A DNA stretch of 8,401 nucleotides from Candidatus Geothermarchaeota archaeon. Lineage in GTDB: Archaea; Thermoproteota; Nitrososphaeria; Geothermarchaeales; JDFR-13. Position 1 is the first letter of the stretch. Each line of letters opens with the position of its first letter. Shown here one piece after another: positions 1 through 6,593 of this stretch. The notes under the pieces were generated by a model. It was not told where the DNA came from. It ran no database searches and worked only from the letters and a program-made list of their open reading frames with translations. The stretch spans positions 1 through 8,401 of the forward strand of contig WAMZ01000050.1 in the NCBI GenBank assembly GCA_015522055.1, read 5' to 3'. The position numbers and the translations under genes are program-made.

Positions 1-53
1 AACCATATTTTATTTCTATAGCCAATTTGAATAATGTATTTTTGGCTGTCAAT
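1..53 (+). promoter_or_regulatory. Upstream region and probable promoter of the acyl-CoA dehydrogenase/ETF operon
   Basis: This AT-rich stretch lies before the first gene of the five-gene operon, and no coding sequence is visible in it. A TATA-like run around 5-15 (core ATTTTATTT) would place transcription start near 33-42. A second AT-rich run at 27-43 is an alternative and would give a very short leader. An inverted repeat at 20-47 overlaps the expected start region and could be an operator. The promoter is inferred from base composition and position only. The window's left edge cuts off whatever lies further upstream. Confidence 0.35.
20..47. repeat. Imperfect inverted repeat, possible operator
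   Basis: AGCCAA at 20-25 is matched exactly by TTGGCT at 42-47. Inside it, AATA at 30-33 is matched by TATT at 37-40 around a three-base centre. The two dyads are not perfectly concentric (centres about 33.5 and 35). The element sits between the candidate TATA-like run and the start codon of the acyl-CoA dehydrogenase, where an archaeal repressor would act. Acyl-CoA-responsive TetR-type regulators are known in Sulfolobales, but nothing here identifies a regulator. A six-base stem in AT-rich DNA can also arise by chance. Confidence 0.35.
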
Positions 54-58
54 AGGTG
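54..58 (+). promoter_or_regulatory. Ribosome binding site that fixes the acyl-CoA dehydrogenase start
   Basis: AGGTG matches the archaeal anti-Shine-Dalgarno sequence and lies six bases before the ATG at 65. An in-frame GTG at 56 falls inside this element and so is unlikely to be the real start. The ATG at 65 is therefore chosen. Confidence 0.65.
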
Positions 59-64
59 TATACC

Positions 65-1294
65 ATGTATTTTGAGTTTAGTGAGGATGAGCAACTCTTT
101 AGAGAGGCTGTTAGAGAGTTCTGTAAAAGATATATAGAGCCTATATGGGTAGATGTAGATGAGTCCGGTAAACTACCCAACGACTTGATATCCAGGATGG
201 GTAAGCAGGGTCTATTCGCTATACCGGTCTCTGAGGAGTTCGGAGGCGTTGGTGGGACTCTGACCATGGCCGCTATAGCTACTGAGGAGATCGCCTACCA
301 TGACCCGGCGGTGGCTATCGCTGTCTATGCATTACTCCAGAATGGATGGCCCATGGCATTGGATCAGTTCGGCTCAGATGAGCTTAAGTCCATAATACTT
401 CCGGAGGTTGCTTCTGGGGACGCCTTCTTCGGAATAGCTTCGACGGAGCCCCATGGAGGCTCGGATGTGGCTGGTATAAAGACGTTTGCCGAGAGGGTTG
501 ATGGAGGCTGGAGGGTTACTGGGGAGAAGGTATATATAAGCGGTGTAAGGGAGGTCCTCGAGCTACCGACGGGGGGTGGATGGTTCTTCCTCGCCAAGAC
601 GGGTTCCAGGGACTATGGGCATAGAAACATATCTGCATTCGCGTTACTACCTAGGTGGAAGGGTGAGGTTAGGGAGGGTTTCGAGCCAACTATATTCGAT
701 GAGATAGGTAGGGGTGGATTGAGCACGGGCGGCTTCAAGCTGGATAACTTCATGATGGATGAGGGCTGGCTCATCGGTGAGGAGGGTAAGGGCTTCTACT
801 ACGTGATGCAGGGCTTCAATATCGCGAGGATCCTAGTTGCAGCGGCATGTATAGGCAGTGGTAGATGGGCCCTGGACCAGGCGAAGGAGTGGCTTATTAA
901 TCGGAAGCTGTTCCAAGGTAGGAAGTTATCTTCTTTCCAGGGTATAAACTTCAAGTATGCCGAGTTATATACTGAGCTAGAGGCGGCTAGGCTATTCACA
1001 TATAGGGCGGCTAGGCTAGCCGATAAGATATATATTGAGAGGAAGCCGGGGCTGAAGCCCCAGGATCTCAATGTGCCGGTTGCTATGGCGAAGCTAAAGG
1101 CTCCAGAGACCACCATAAGGATATATGAGGAAGTCTTGAAATGGTATGGCGCCTATGGATATACGAAGGAGTCGAACATATATAGGGGGTGGCTGGGGAC
1201 CTTCTCCTACGTCATCGGTGCGGAGGGCGGCCAAAACATTATGCGTATAATCATCGCTAGGGATATACTTGGTAGGGAGAATATTAGGGCCTGA
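65..1294 (+). CDS. Acyl-CoA dehydrogenase, FAD-dependent
   Basis: This 409-residue protein is the usual length for the acyl-CoA dehydrogenase family. Enzymes of this family oxidise an acyl-CoA to the 2,3-enoyl-CoA with FAD and pass electrons to ETF. It has the N-terminal helical domain (about 1-118), a beta domain with the FAD/substrate motif STEPHGGSDV (126-135) and VTGEKVYIS (151-159), and a C-terminal helical domain from about 235. Glu387 in GAEGGQNIMR (385-394) aligns with the catalytic base of the usual YEGT motif, so the enzyme should be active. Two details are odd: the tyrosine and threonine around that Glu are replaced (AEGG), and a glycine-rich insert (PTGGGW, 168-173) follows the FAD motif. 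Substrate chain length cannot be read from the sequence. The stop codon TGA is followed immediately by the EtfB gene, and it leads the ETF operon, so EtfBA is the natural electron acceptor. The start at 65 follows AGGTG; a GTG at 56 is a weaker alternative. Confidence 0.93.
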   Translation: MYFEFSEDEQLFREAVREFCKRYIEPIWVDVDESGKLPNDLISRMGKQGLFAIPVSEEFGGVGGTLTMAAIATEEIAYHDPAVAIAVYALLQNGWPMALDQFGSDELKSIILPEVASGDAFFGIASTEPHGGSDVAGIKTFAERVDGGWRVTGEKVYISGVREVLELPTGGGWFFLAKTGSRDYGHRNISAFALLPRWKGEVREGFEPTIFDEIGRGGLSTGGFKLDNFMMDEGWLIGEEGKGFYYVMQGFNIARILVAAACIGSGRWALDQAKEWLINRKLFQGRKLSSFQGINFKYAELYTELEAARLFTYRAARLADKIYIERKPGLKPQDLNVPVAMAKLKAPETTIRIYEEVLKWYGAYGYTKESNIYRGWLGTFSYVIGAEGGQNIMRIIIARDILGRENIRA

Positions 1295-1295
1295 T

Positions 1296-1300
1296 GGTGA
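1296..1300 (+). promoter_or_regulatory. Ribosome binding site favouring the inner EtfB start
   Basis: GGTGA lies eight bases before the ATG at 1309. The earlier in-frame ATG at 1294, which overlaps the preceding stop as TGATG, has only a weak AGGG four bases upstream. The inner start gives a protein beginning MRILVPIK, as EtfB proteins normally begin. Confidence 0.5.
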
Positions 1301-1308
1301 AGAACCCT

Positions 1309-2091
1309 ATGAGGATCCTTGTCCCCATAAAGCTTAGCTACGACGTCAACCAGATGAAGTTCGATGAGAGGACTGGTGAACCCATTCTAGATGCCGTCCC
1401 AATGATAATGGGTGACATGGATAGATGCGCCCTGGAAGCGGCTCTACAGCTAAGGGAGTCGCTTGGAGGTGAGGTCGAGGCACTATCAATAGGTAGTGGT
1501 ACAACCCATAGTAAGATGATGATGGATGCATTCGCAATGGGGTGTGACAAGGCATACTTGATAGAGGTGGATCAACCATTATATATAGATGCATACACAG
1601 TCTCAAAAGTCATTAAGCGTTTCATCGATGATAGAGGGCCATATGACATAATAATAATGGGTGCAACAAGCCAAGACACCCACTCCAGTATAGTGCCTCC
1701 ATCGTTAGCTGCTCAACTCGGTCTGAACGCGGCGTTCGGGGTCGATAAAGTAACTGTCGAGGATGGTTCACTGGTTCTCGAGGCTACCTATGAGGATGGA
1801 ATATATGTATATAGGCTATCCCCACCCCTCCTCTTCTCCGTCACTACTGAGGCCAATACACCTAGAATACCTACGTTGAGGGATATACTTAGGGCTAAGA
1901 GGATGAGGTATGAATCAATACCTATCGAAGAGTTGGTTAAGACGGATGATATAAGGAATGTAGAGGTGGTGATGGCTAGGAGATACGTAACACCTAGGAG
2001 GCGTGAGATTATAGAGGTTGCAAGCGAGGAGGATTTAGACCGGGCTGTAGATAGGATAATACAATTATTTAAGGAGGCTGAGGTGATATGA
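1309..2091 (+). CDS. etfB: Electron transfer flavoprotein beta subunit (EtfB/FixA)
   Basis: This 260-residue protein has the EtfB fold from end to end: MRILVPIK at the N-terminus, an adenine-nucleotide-binding alpha/beta domain, the conserved stretch NTPRIPTLRDILRAKR (183-198) and a C-terminal arm that wraps EtfA. In ordinary ETFs this subunit binds AMP; in bifurcating ETFs it binds a second FAD and NADH. Two loops that normally hold the nucleotide are altered. The usual DGDT-x-Q-V-G-P pattern reads QDTHSSIVPP here (122-131), and the usual NP-F/Y-D-E-x-A-L-E loop reads MGDMDRCALEAAL (34-46). The nucleotide it binds is therefore uncertain. It lies between the acyl-CoA dehydrogenase and EtfA and overlaps EtfA by ATGA (2088-2091). 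An alternative start at 1294 would add five residues. The family call is firm; the cofactor is not. Confidence 0.93.
   Translation: MRILVPIKLSYDVNQMKFDERTGEPILDAVPMIMGDMDRCALEAALQLRESLGGEVEALSIGSGTTHSKMMMDAFAMGCDKAYLIEVDQPLYIDAYTVSKVIKRFIDDRGPYDIIIMGATSQDTHSSIVPPSLAAQLGLNAAFGVDKVTVEDGSLVLEATYEDGIYVYRLSPPLLFSVTTEANTPRIPTLRDILRAKRMRYESIPIEELVKTDDIRNVEVVMARRYVTPRRREIIEVASEEDLDRAVDRIIQLFKEAEVI
2073..2077 (+). promoter_or_regulatory. Ribosome binding site of etfA, inside the end of etfB
   Basis: GGAGG lies ten bases before the ATG at 2088, and a further GAGGTGAT runs directly up to that ATG. Both lie inside the etfB coding sequence. With the ATGA stop-start overlap, this points to coupled translation of the two subunits. 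Confidence 0.55.
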
Positions 2092-2981
2092 AGATACTTG
2101 CATATATTGAGGACCTTACGTGGATGGATATATTCGAGTATTACTTCAGAAAGTTGAATGGAACAAAGTATATAGGTATCACGTTTTCCAAGGAGATCGC
2201 CGTTGAGGCTGCGAAGAATATGGATAAGGTATATCTTGTTGAGCATACTTTTAATCCGAAGATACTCATGGACTCACTTAAAAAGATTTTAGCTGGGGCC
2301 GAGTTCGATTCAGCCCTATTCCCTAGCACGAATAAGGGGAGGGTGGCGGCCGGTATATACATGGGTTTGACCAGCGCCACACTCGCTACCGATGTATTGG
2401 ATATATCCCCTTCGGATGCATATATAGATGTGGATAGACTGGTATTCGGTGGTACCGCCTTATCAACTATCCGGCTTAAGAGGCCGATTGCCCTATGTGT
2501 GGTCAAGGGGGATAGGAGGGAGAAGCCTGCAGCGAGGTTTGGGGAGATAGAGAAAGTATCGGTGGAGACAGTGGGAGAGGTCTCCTTCAAAGCTAGGGAG
2601 GTAACGGGTAACGACCCTACGGCAGCGGATTTAGTAGTCGTTGCTGGTAGGGGGGTTAGAAAGAGGGAGGATATGGTTATGATAGAGGAGTTGGCTGGGC
2701 TGACAGGTGGCGCCTGGAGCGTTACTAGGCCCCTAGCCGCAGATTATAGGTGGGCTGACCACTGGATAGGTATATCGGGTCTCGTTGTATCGCCGAAGGT
2801 ATATATAAGTTTTGGGGTGTCGGGCCAGCCACACCACCTGATGGGTGCGAGGGCCTCTAAATATATAGTTGCTGTTAATAAGGATCCGGAGGCACCTATA
2901 TTCGAGGAGGCTGACCTCGGTATAGTAGGCGACTTGTATAAGGTCCTACCCCGTCTACTGGAGAGGCTTAAGAAGGGCTGA
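2088..2981 (+). CDS. etfA: Electron transfer flavoprotein alpha subunit (EtfA/FixB)
   Basis: This 297-residue protein is slightly short for EtfA, which is typically a little over 300 residues. The N-terminal domain (about 1-165) has the EtfB-like fold with PSTNKGRVAA (79-88). The C-terminal domain (about 178-297) is the FAD domain: GRG (187-189), TR (213-214), VSGQPHH (244-250) and NKDPEAPIF (264-272). In known ETFs this FAD shuttles electrons to an ETF:quinone oxidoreductase. The last His of VSGQPHH matches the conserved flavin-contacting histidine. The usual QTGK loop next to the flavin reads IGISGL (227-232), so the threonine is replaced by serine and the lysine is lost. The gene overlaps etfB by four bases and is followed eight bases later by fixC, so all belong to one transcript. 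It forms the EtfAB heterodimer with the preceding gene product. Confidence 0.95.
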   Translation: MKILAYIEDLTWMDIFEYYFRKLNGTKYIGITFSKEIAVEAAKNMDKVYLVEHTFNPKILMDSLKKILAGAEFDSALFPSTNKGRVAAGIYMGLTSATLATDVLDISPSDAYIDVDRLVFGGTALSTIRLKRPIALCVVKGDRREKPAARFGEIEKVSVETVGEVSFKAREVTGNDPTAADLVVVAGRGVRKREDMVMIEELAGLTGGAWSVTRPLAADYRWADHWIGISGLVVSPKVYISFGVSGQPHHLMGARASKYIVAVNKDPEAPIFEEADLGIVGDLYKVLPRLLERLKKG

Positions 2982-2989
2982 TCATTGGG

Positions 2990-4279
2990 ATGTCGGCTGA
3001 GGAAAAATTCGATGTAATCGTTGTCGGTGGAGGGCCAGCTGGATTATCGGCCGGATATTTCTTGGCGAAGAAGGGCTTCGAGGTAGTCGTCCTGGAGAGG
3101 GGGGAGGATATTGGGACTAAGAACATGTTTGGCGGCAGAATATATAGCCATGTATTCGATAAATACTACCCCGGTTGGAGGGATGAGGCCCCGGTAGAGC
3201 GCTGGGTAAGGAGGGAGCGTTTCACAATCCTATGTAAGGAGGGTTCCATATCCCTCCAGTACATACCGGGTCAAGATGTTGGGGAATACGATAGCTTCAC
3301 AGCATTCCTATCTAAATTCTTAAAGTGGATGGCCGTGGTAGCGGAGTCTGAGGGGGCATTGGTTCTACCCGGGGTTAAAGTAGATAAAATCCTGCTTGAA
3401 GATGGGTATGCATCTGGAGTATTAGCTGGAGGGGATAGGTTAACCGCAGACTATATAGTAGTAGCCGAGGGGATAAATACTCTATTGGTTGAGGAACTGG
3501 GGCTTAAGGGGAGGCCTAGGCCCGAAAGTCTGGGGGTTGGTGTGAAGGAGGTATTTAAGCTTGGTAGGGATGCTATAAGTAGGAGGTTCGGGATAGGTGA
3601 TGGTGAGGGTGTCGCTGAATTCCTCATAGGATACCCAATCAATAAATATGGGGCTGGGGGATTCGTCTACACCATGGATGAGTATGTCTCGATAGGAGCC
3701 GTTATGAAGATAGGGAATGTATATAAGTCAGAGAATAATGTCATGGATCTAGCTGAGGATTTGAGGAGCCATCCATATATAAAGAGCCTCGTTGAGGGAG
3801 GCACTATAGTCGAGTACTCGGCCCATATGGTTGGGGAGGGGTGGGGGTCTATATTGGAGAGGCCTTATGGAGATGGTCTCCTAGTAGTTGGTGATGCGGC
3901 CGGTACACTCGTAAATACTGGTTTTACCGTTAGAGGGGTTGACTATGCCGTTGAGTCGAGTAGGTTGGCTGCAGACGTGATTGAGGAGAGTCACGGCGCT
4001 GGTGACAGGTCATCGGCGTTCCTCTCTAGGTATAAGAATTACCTGGATTCATCGGTTATAGGTAGGAGTCTAAGGAGGTTTAGGAAGGTCCCTGAGGTAT
4101 TATCACTGGATAGGCTGCACACCACATATATCGACTTAATTTGCGATGTCTTGAGCGGGGTATATACGGTTGGTGAGGAGACTCCCTCCCTAAAAGAAAG
4201 TATAGATAGGGGCCGTAGGGGGAGGGTCAGTATATTTAGGATGATATTAGACCTATTCACCTTATGGAGGAGTCTATAA
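2990..4279 (+). CDS. fixC: FixC/EtfC-type flavoprotein, ETF:quinone oxidoreductase family
   Basis: This 429-residue protein is the length of bacterial FixC. It starts with a Rossmann FAD motif, VVGGGPAGLSAGYFLAKKG (11-29), ending the second strand at Glu36, which should bind the FAD ribose. It continues with KNMFGGRIY (44-52), as in FixC and ETF-QO. The second FAD motif LVVGDAAGTLVNTGFTVRG (298-316) is strongly diagnostic of this family. In EtfABCX complexes, the C subunit takes electrons from EtfAB and reduces quinone at the membrane with the X subunit. No transmembrane helix is evident, so membrane contact would be peripheral. The C-terminal hydrophobic helix (about 414-429, IFRMILDLFTLW) could help. 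Unlike mitochondrial ETF-QO it has no C-terminal iron-sulfur domain; that part is the separate FixX gene, which begins on the last base of this gene's stop codon. No strong ribosome binding site precedes the ATG at 2990, which suggests translational coupling to etfA. Confidence 0.93.
   Translation: MSAEEKFDVIVVGGGPAGLSAGYFLAKKGFEVVVLERGEDIGTKNMFGGRIYSHVFDKYYPGWRDEAPVERWVRRERFTILCKEGSISLQYIPGQDVGEYDSFTAFLSKFLKWMAVVAESEGALVLPGVKVDKILLEDGYASGVLAGGDRLTADYIVVAEGINTLLVEELGLKGRPRPESLGVGVKEVFKLGRDAISRRFGIGDGEGVAEFLIGYPINKYGAGGFVYTMDEYVSIGAVMKIGNVYKSENNVMDLAEDLRSHPYIKSLVEGGTIVEYSAHMVGEGWGSILERPYGDGLLVVGDAAGTLVNTGFTVRGVDYAVESSRLAADVIEESHGAGDRSSAFLSRYKNYLDSSVIGRSLRRFRKVPEVLSLDRLHTTYIDLICDVLSGVYTVGEETPSLKESIDRGRRGRVSIFRMILDLFTLWRSL
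4266..4270 (+). promoter_or_regulatory. Ribosome binding site that fixes the fixX start
   Basis: GGAGG lies eight bases before the ATG at 4279, which overlaps the fixC stop as TAATG. An in-frame ATG at 4264 lies directly before this element and has no site of its own, so 4279 is chosen. Confidence 0.7.
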
Positions 4280-4560
4280 TGGAGTATTTAAGTGTTGAGA
4301 AGAGGCTATCACTCGTCAGATTCAACATTCATAGTGAGCCTCATATAAAGGTTGATACATCTAAGTGTATAGACTGTGATTATAAGCCATGTGTCAAGGC
4401 ATGCCCAGCTGGGTTATTCACACTGGATGATGAGGGACGGCTTCACTTCAACTATGAAGGTTGTTTTGAGTGTGGTACATGTAGGGTTGTATGTCCTGAA
4501 GAGGCTATCGAGTGGAGGTATCCGCCGGGGGGATTTGGGGTCAGCCTCAGATTCGGTTAG
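4279..4560 (+). CDS. fixX: FixX/EtfX ferredoxin-like protein with two iron-sulfur cluster motifs
   Basis: This 93-residue protein has FixX length and partners FixC. It carries eight cysteines in two groups: C30-x2-C33-x4-C38-x3-C42-P and C62-x2-C65-x2-C68-x3-C72-P. Together they should hold two [4Fe-4S] clusters. CPAGLF (42-47) and CFECGTCRVVCP (62-73) are typical of FixX, and the tail PPGGFGVSLRFG matches the end of the family. Some bacterial FixX proteins lack cysteines of the first group, so the full set here resembles the EtfX of thermophilic bifurcating complexes. Its role is to carry electrons between the EtfAB flavins, FixC and quinone. It is the last gene of the operon. Its stop codon overlaps the oppositely directed permease stop by the four bases 4557-4560. 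An alternative ATG at 4264 would add five residues. Confidence 0.95.
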   Translation: MEYLSVEKRLSLVRFNIHSEPHIKVDTSKCIDCDYKPCVKACPAGLFTLDDEGRLHFNYEGCFECGTCRVVCPEEAIEWRYPPGGFGVSLRFG

Positions 4561-5813
4561 GACCCCCTCCTCTTCCCAAACCTGATCTTCATTGTTAATA
4601 TTCTCTCACTCGTGAATATCTTCGAGACTAGGGCGAGCATCACTATGGCAGCCAATAGGTTGTCTATGATCCCTATTAGGAAGAAGTCGTATCTACCTAT
4701 GTATACATATTTAAGGCCCTCCATAAGGTAGGTATATGGGAATGCATAGAGTATAGCCTGGGCGAGGGTGGGTAGGCTCGATATATCCATGAACATTACT
4801 ATGAAGGCCAGCATCATCGTCGGCATAACCACGGCTGTGGCTAGGCTCTCCGCACTCCTAGTATCCTGGGCTATGACGGAGACGGTTAGGCCAAGAGCGG
4901 CGCTGAATAGTAGGGCTAGGAAGAATATCACACCAGTCAGTACTATAGATATGGGGTCGAGTATGAACTCGATAGTCAGGCCAAACTGCCCAATCATAGT
5001 GCTGAATGAATTTAGGTAGATGAGGAATCCAACTGTGTAGAATATGGCTGCCAGTATCGCCAATATACTGCTCCCAACAACCTTACTGAATAAAATCGTC
5101 GTCCTCCTAACTGGGAATGTAAGTAGAATCTCGAGGGTCTTCTGCTCCTTCTCCTCACCTAGGAACGTGGCGCTAAGCTGGACCACGGATATGATCATTG
5201 AGAACATTATCCATGGCCAGAACATGACCTGCATCGCAACCGCATTCAAGTCTCTCTCCGTAAGGGTTCTATGCCAATTCCTAACATAGATCTGCCTCTC
5301 CTCACTGAATGGATTGGCCAATAGAGCTGGATCTATCCCACCCATCTGAGCCATCAATGTCTTGAGGGCATCCTTCATTATGCTTACTATGCCGAAGACG
5401 AATGACATGAGGCCCTGCTCAGATATAGAGACGCTATTTATTACGCTATATACCCTAATGATGGGCCTCTCACCATTCAGGAATCTCTCTCCAAACCCTT
5501 CCGGTATTATTATTACGCCGAGGACATTATCATCCACATTATCCAATTCGGGCTCTCTATCCATCGTGACCACATTCATACCAGTGTTGGATAGGGAGTT
5601 GAGGATATACTCGCTAATATTTGACCTATCATAGTCTACGACGATCACCATACCAGTCTTCGTCTTCTCAGATACGCTGGTGAAAGCCTGTGTCATTATA
5701 AGCCCTATCACAGGATATAGTATAAGTGGCAGCACCACCGTGAATACAATGAACCTAGGATTCCTAATGGTCTCTTTTATCTCCTTCTTAACCAGTATTA
5801 ATAGGCTACCCAT
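4557..5813 (-). CDS. ABC-2-type transporter permease (NatB-like exporter subunit)
   Basis: This 418-residue membrane protein is predicted to have six helices: about 21-42, then 193-217, 245-268, 286-312, 323-343 and 376-399. A large domain outside the cytoplasm (about 43-190) lies between the first and second helices. It contains LGVIIIPEGFGERFLNG (98-114), a hallmark of the ABC-2 membrane family related to NatB and YhaP. The cytoplasmic coupling motif EEKEQKTLEILLTFPVRR (220-237) contacts the ATPase and is strongly conserved in this family. Such permeases export ions, drugs, lipids or peptides; the substrate here cannot be told. It overlaps the ATPase gene upstream by eight bases (5806-5813), so the two are co-transcribed and probably form a transporter with two copies of each subunit. 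Start ATG at 5813 has GGTGA three bases upstream and GAGG ten bases upstream. Its TAA stop overlaps the fixX stop region. Confidence 0.9.
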   Translation of the reverse strand: MGSLLILVKKEIKETIRNPRFIVFTVVLPLILYPVIGLIMTQAFTSVSEKTKTGMVIVVDYDRSNISEYILNSLSNTGMNVVTMDREPELDNVDDNVLGVIIIPEGFGERFLNGERPIIRVYSVINSVSISEQGLMSFVFGIVSIMKDALKTLMAQMGGIDPALLANPFSEERQIYVRNWHRTLTERDLNAVAMQVMFWPWIMFSMIISVVQLSATFLGEEKEQKTLEILLTFPVRRTTILFSKVVGSSILAILAAIFYTVGFLIYLNSFSTMIGQFGLTIEFILDPISIVLTGVIFFLALLFSAALGLTVSVIAQDTRSAESLATAVVMPTMMLAFIVMFMDISSLPTLAQAILYAFPYTYLMEGLKYVYIGRYDFFLIGIIDNLLAAIVMLALVSKIFTSERILTMKIRFGKRRGS

Positions 5814-6525
5814 GGCTCACCAGCCTCATAAAAGCATCCTCCAAATTATCGGTATCGGTCTCATCAAGTATATCATCGGGCCTACCCTGTGCAACGATAA
5901 CACCATTGGATATTAGGGATAGCTCGTCGCATAGGAACTGTACCTCTAGCATGTTATGGCTAGATAAAAGTATCGTTATTCCCTCCCTAACCATATCCTT
6001 AATCATATTCCGTATCTGTGTTGCGTGGACCACGTCTAGGCCCGCTGTAGGCTCATCTAGTATGGCTAGCCTGGGCCTATGCATCAATGCACGTGCCAGG
6101 AGGAGCCTCCTAATCATACCCTTACTATAGCTACCAATCCTATCCTCGAGTCTATCGCCTAATCCGGTCAACATGGCCCCATATTCCAAGACCTCCCTAT
6201 AGTTGTCGGGGGAGTATATCTTGGCATTCATCTCCAGATACTCATATCCAGTCAAATACTTGTATCCACCAGCCTCCTCGGGTAAATAGCCTATTATCCC
6301 TCTAATCTTATGCTTATCCTTCCTTACACTATAGCCGAATATCCTCGCCTCTCCAGAAGTAGGCTCTAATAATGTTGCTAAGATCCTGAGGGTGGTAGAT
6401 TTACCCGCGCCGTTGGGGCCTATTAAGCCATATATCGTTCCCTCCCTAAACCTGAACGATATGCCCTTTACAGCCTCGAGTCTGCCATAGCGTTTAACTA
6501 AATCTTCAACCTCGACAGCATACAT
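5806..6525 (-). CDS. ABC transporter ATP-binding protein (NatA-like)
   Basis: This 239-residue ATPase has every functional motif: Walker A GPNGAGKST (36-44), the signature YSKGM (133-137, in place of LSGGQ), Walker B LAILDEPT (153-160), the D-loop AGLD (161-164) and the switch His190. The Q-loop region reads YLPEE (80-84), the glutamate variant usual in ABC-2 exporter ATPases. It should power the permease encoded immediately downstream, with which it overlaps by eight bases. The start at 6525 was chosen because the protein then begins MYAVEVEDLVKRYG, as family members do, and GGTGG lies seven bases upstream. A further ATG at 6573 would add 16 residues with no family counterpart, but it could serve a leaderless transcript and cannot be excluded. 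The drug, sodium or peptide specificity of the exporter cannot be read from the ATPase. Confidence 0.93.
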   Translation of the reverse strand: MYAVEVEDLVKRYGRLEAVKGISFRFREGTIYGLIGPNGAGKSTTLRILATLLEPTSGEARIFGYSVRKDKHKIRGIIGYLPEEAGGYKYLTGYEYLEMNAKIYSPDNYREVLEYGAMLTGLGDRLEDRIGSYSKGMIRRLLLARALMHRPRLAILDEPTAGLDVVHATQIRNMIKDMVREGITILLSSHNMLEVQFLCDELSLISNGVIVAQGRPDDILDETDTDNLEDAFMRLVSHG

Positions 6526-6532
6526 CCAAGTA

Positions 6533-6537
6533 CCACC
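6533..6537 (-). promoter_or_regulatory. Probable ribosome binding site of the ABC ATPase
   Basis: On the minus strand, GGTGG lies seven bases before the ATG at 6525. The match to the anti-Shine-Dalgarno sequence is four bases (GGTG), which is moderate. It supports the shorter start over the ATG at 6573, which has none. Confidence 0.4.
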
Positions 6538-6580
6538 AGCCGCGACAATATATATCGTCAAGGTTTTTTGCATAATATGA

Positions 6581-6589
6581 TTAATTAAA
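6581..6589 (-). promoter_or_regulatory. Candidate TATA box for the ABC exporter operon
   Basis: TTTAATTAA read on the minus strand would set transcription start near 6558. That leaves a leader of about 30 bases carrying the GGTGG site before the ATG at 6525. If the palindromic TTATAA at 6594-6599 is used instead, transcription would begin near the ATG at 6573. The choice rests on spacing alone. Confidence 0.35.
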
Positions 6590-6593
6590 GATG

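Noticed and set aside
3..15. A definite promoter for the operon
   Set aside because: Several AT-rich runs in the first 50 bases fit equally well, and the window starts too close to judge; it is listed only as a probable promoter region.
1788..2246. A 152-codon open frame on the minus strand across the etfB/etfA junction
   Set aside because: It is antisense to two confidently identified genes and its product resembles no family; it is a by-product of codon composition.
2141..2590. A 149-codon open frame on the minus strand inside etfA
   Set aside because: It is antisense to the well-supported EtfA frame and shows no motif of its own.
4376..4585. A plus-strand open frame overlapping fixX in another phase
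   Set aside because: The fixX frame carries two perfect cysteine cluster motifs; the shifted product has none and no ribosome binding site.
6526..6573. A 16-residue N-terminal extension of the ABC ATPase from the ATG at 6573
   Set aside because: The added residues match nothing in the family, and GGTGG precedes the shorter start. A leaderless start at 6573 remains possible, so this is a preference and not a proof.
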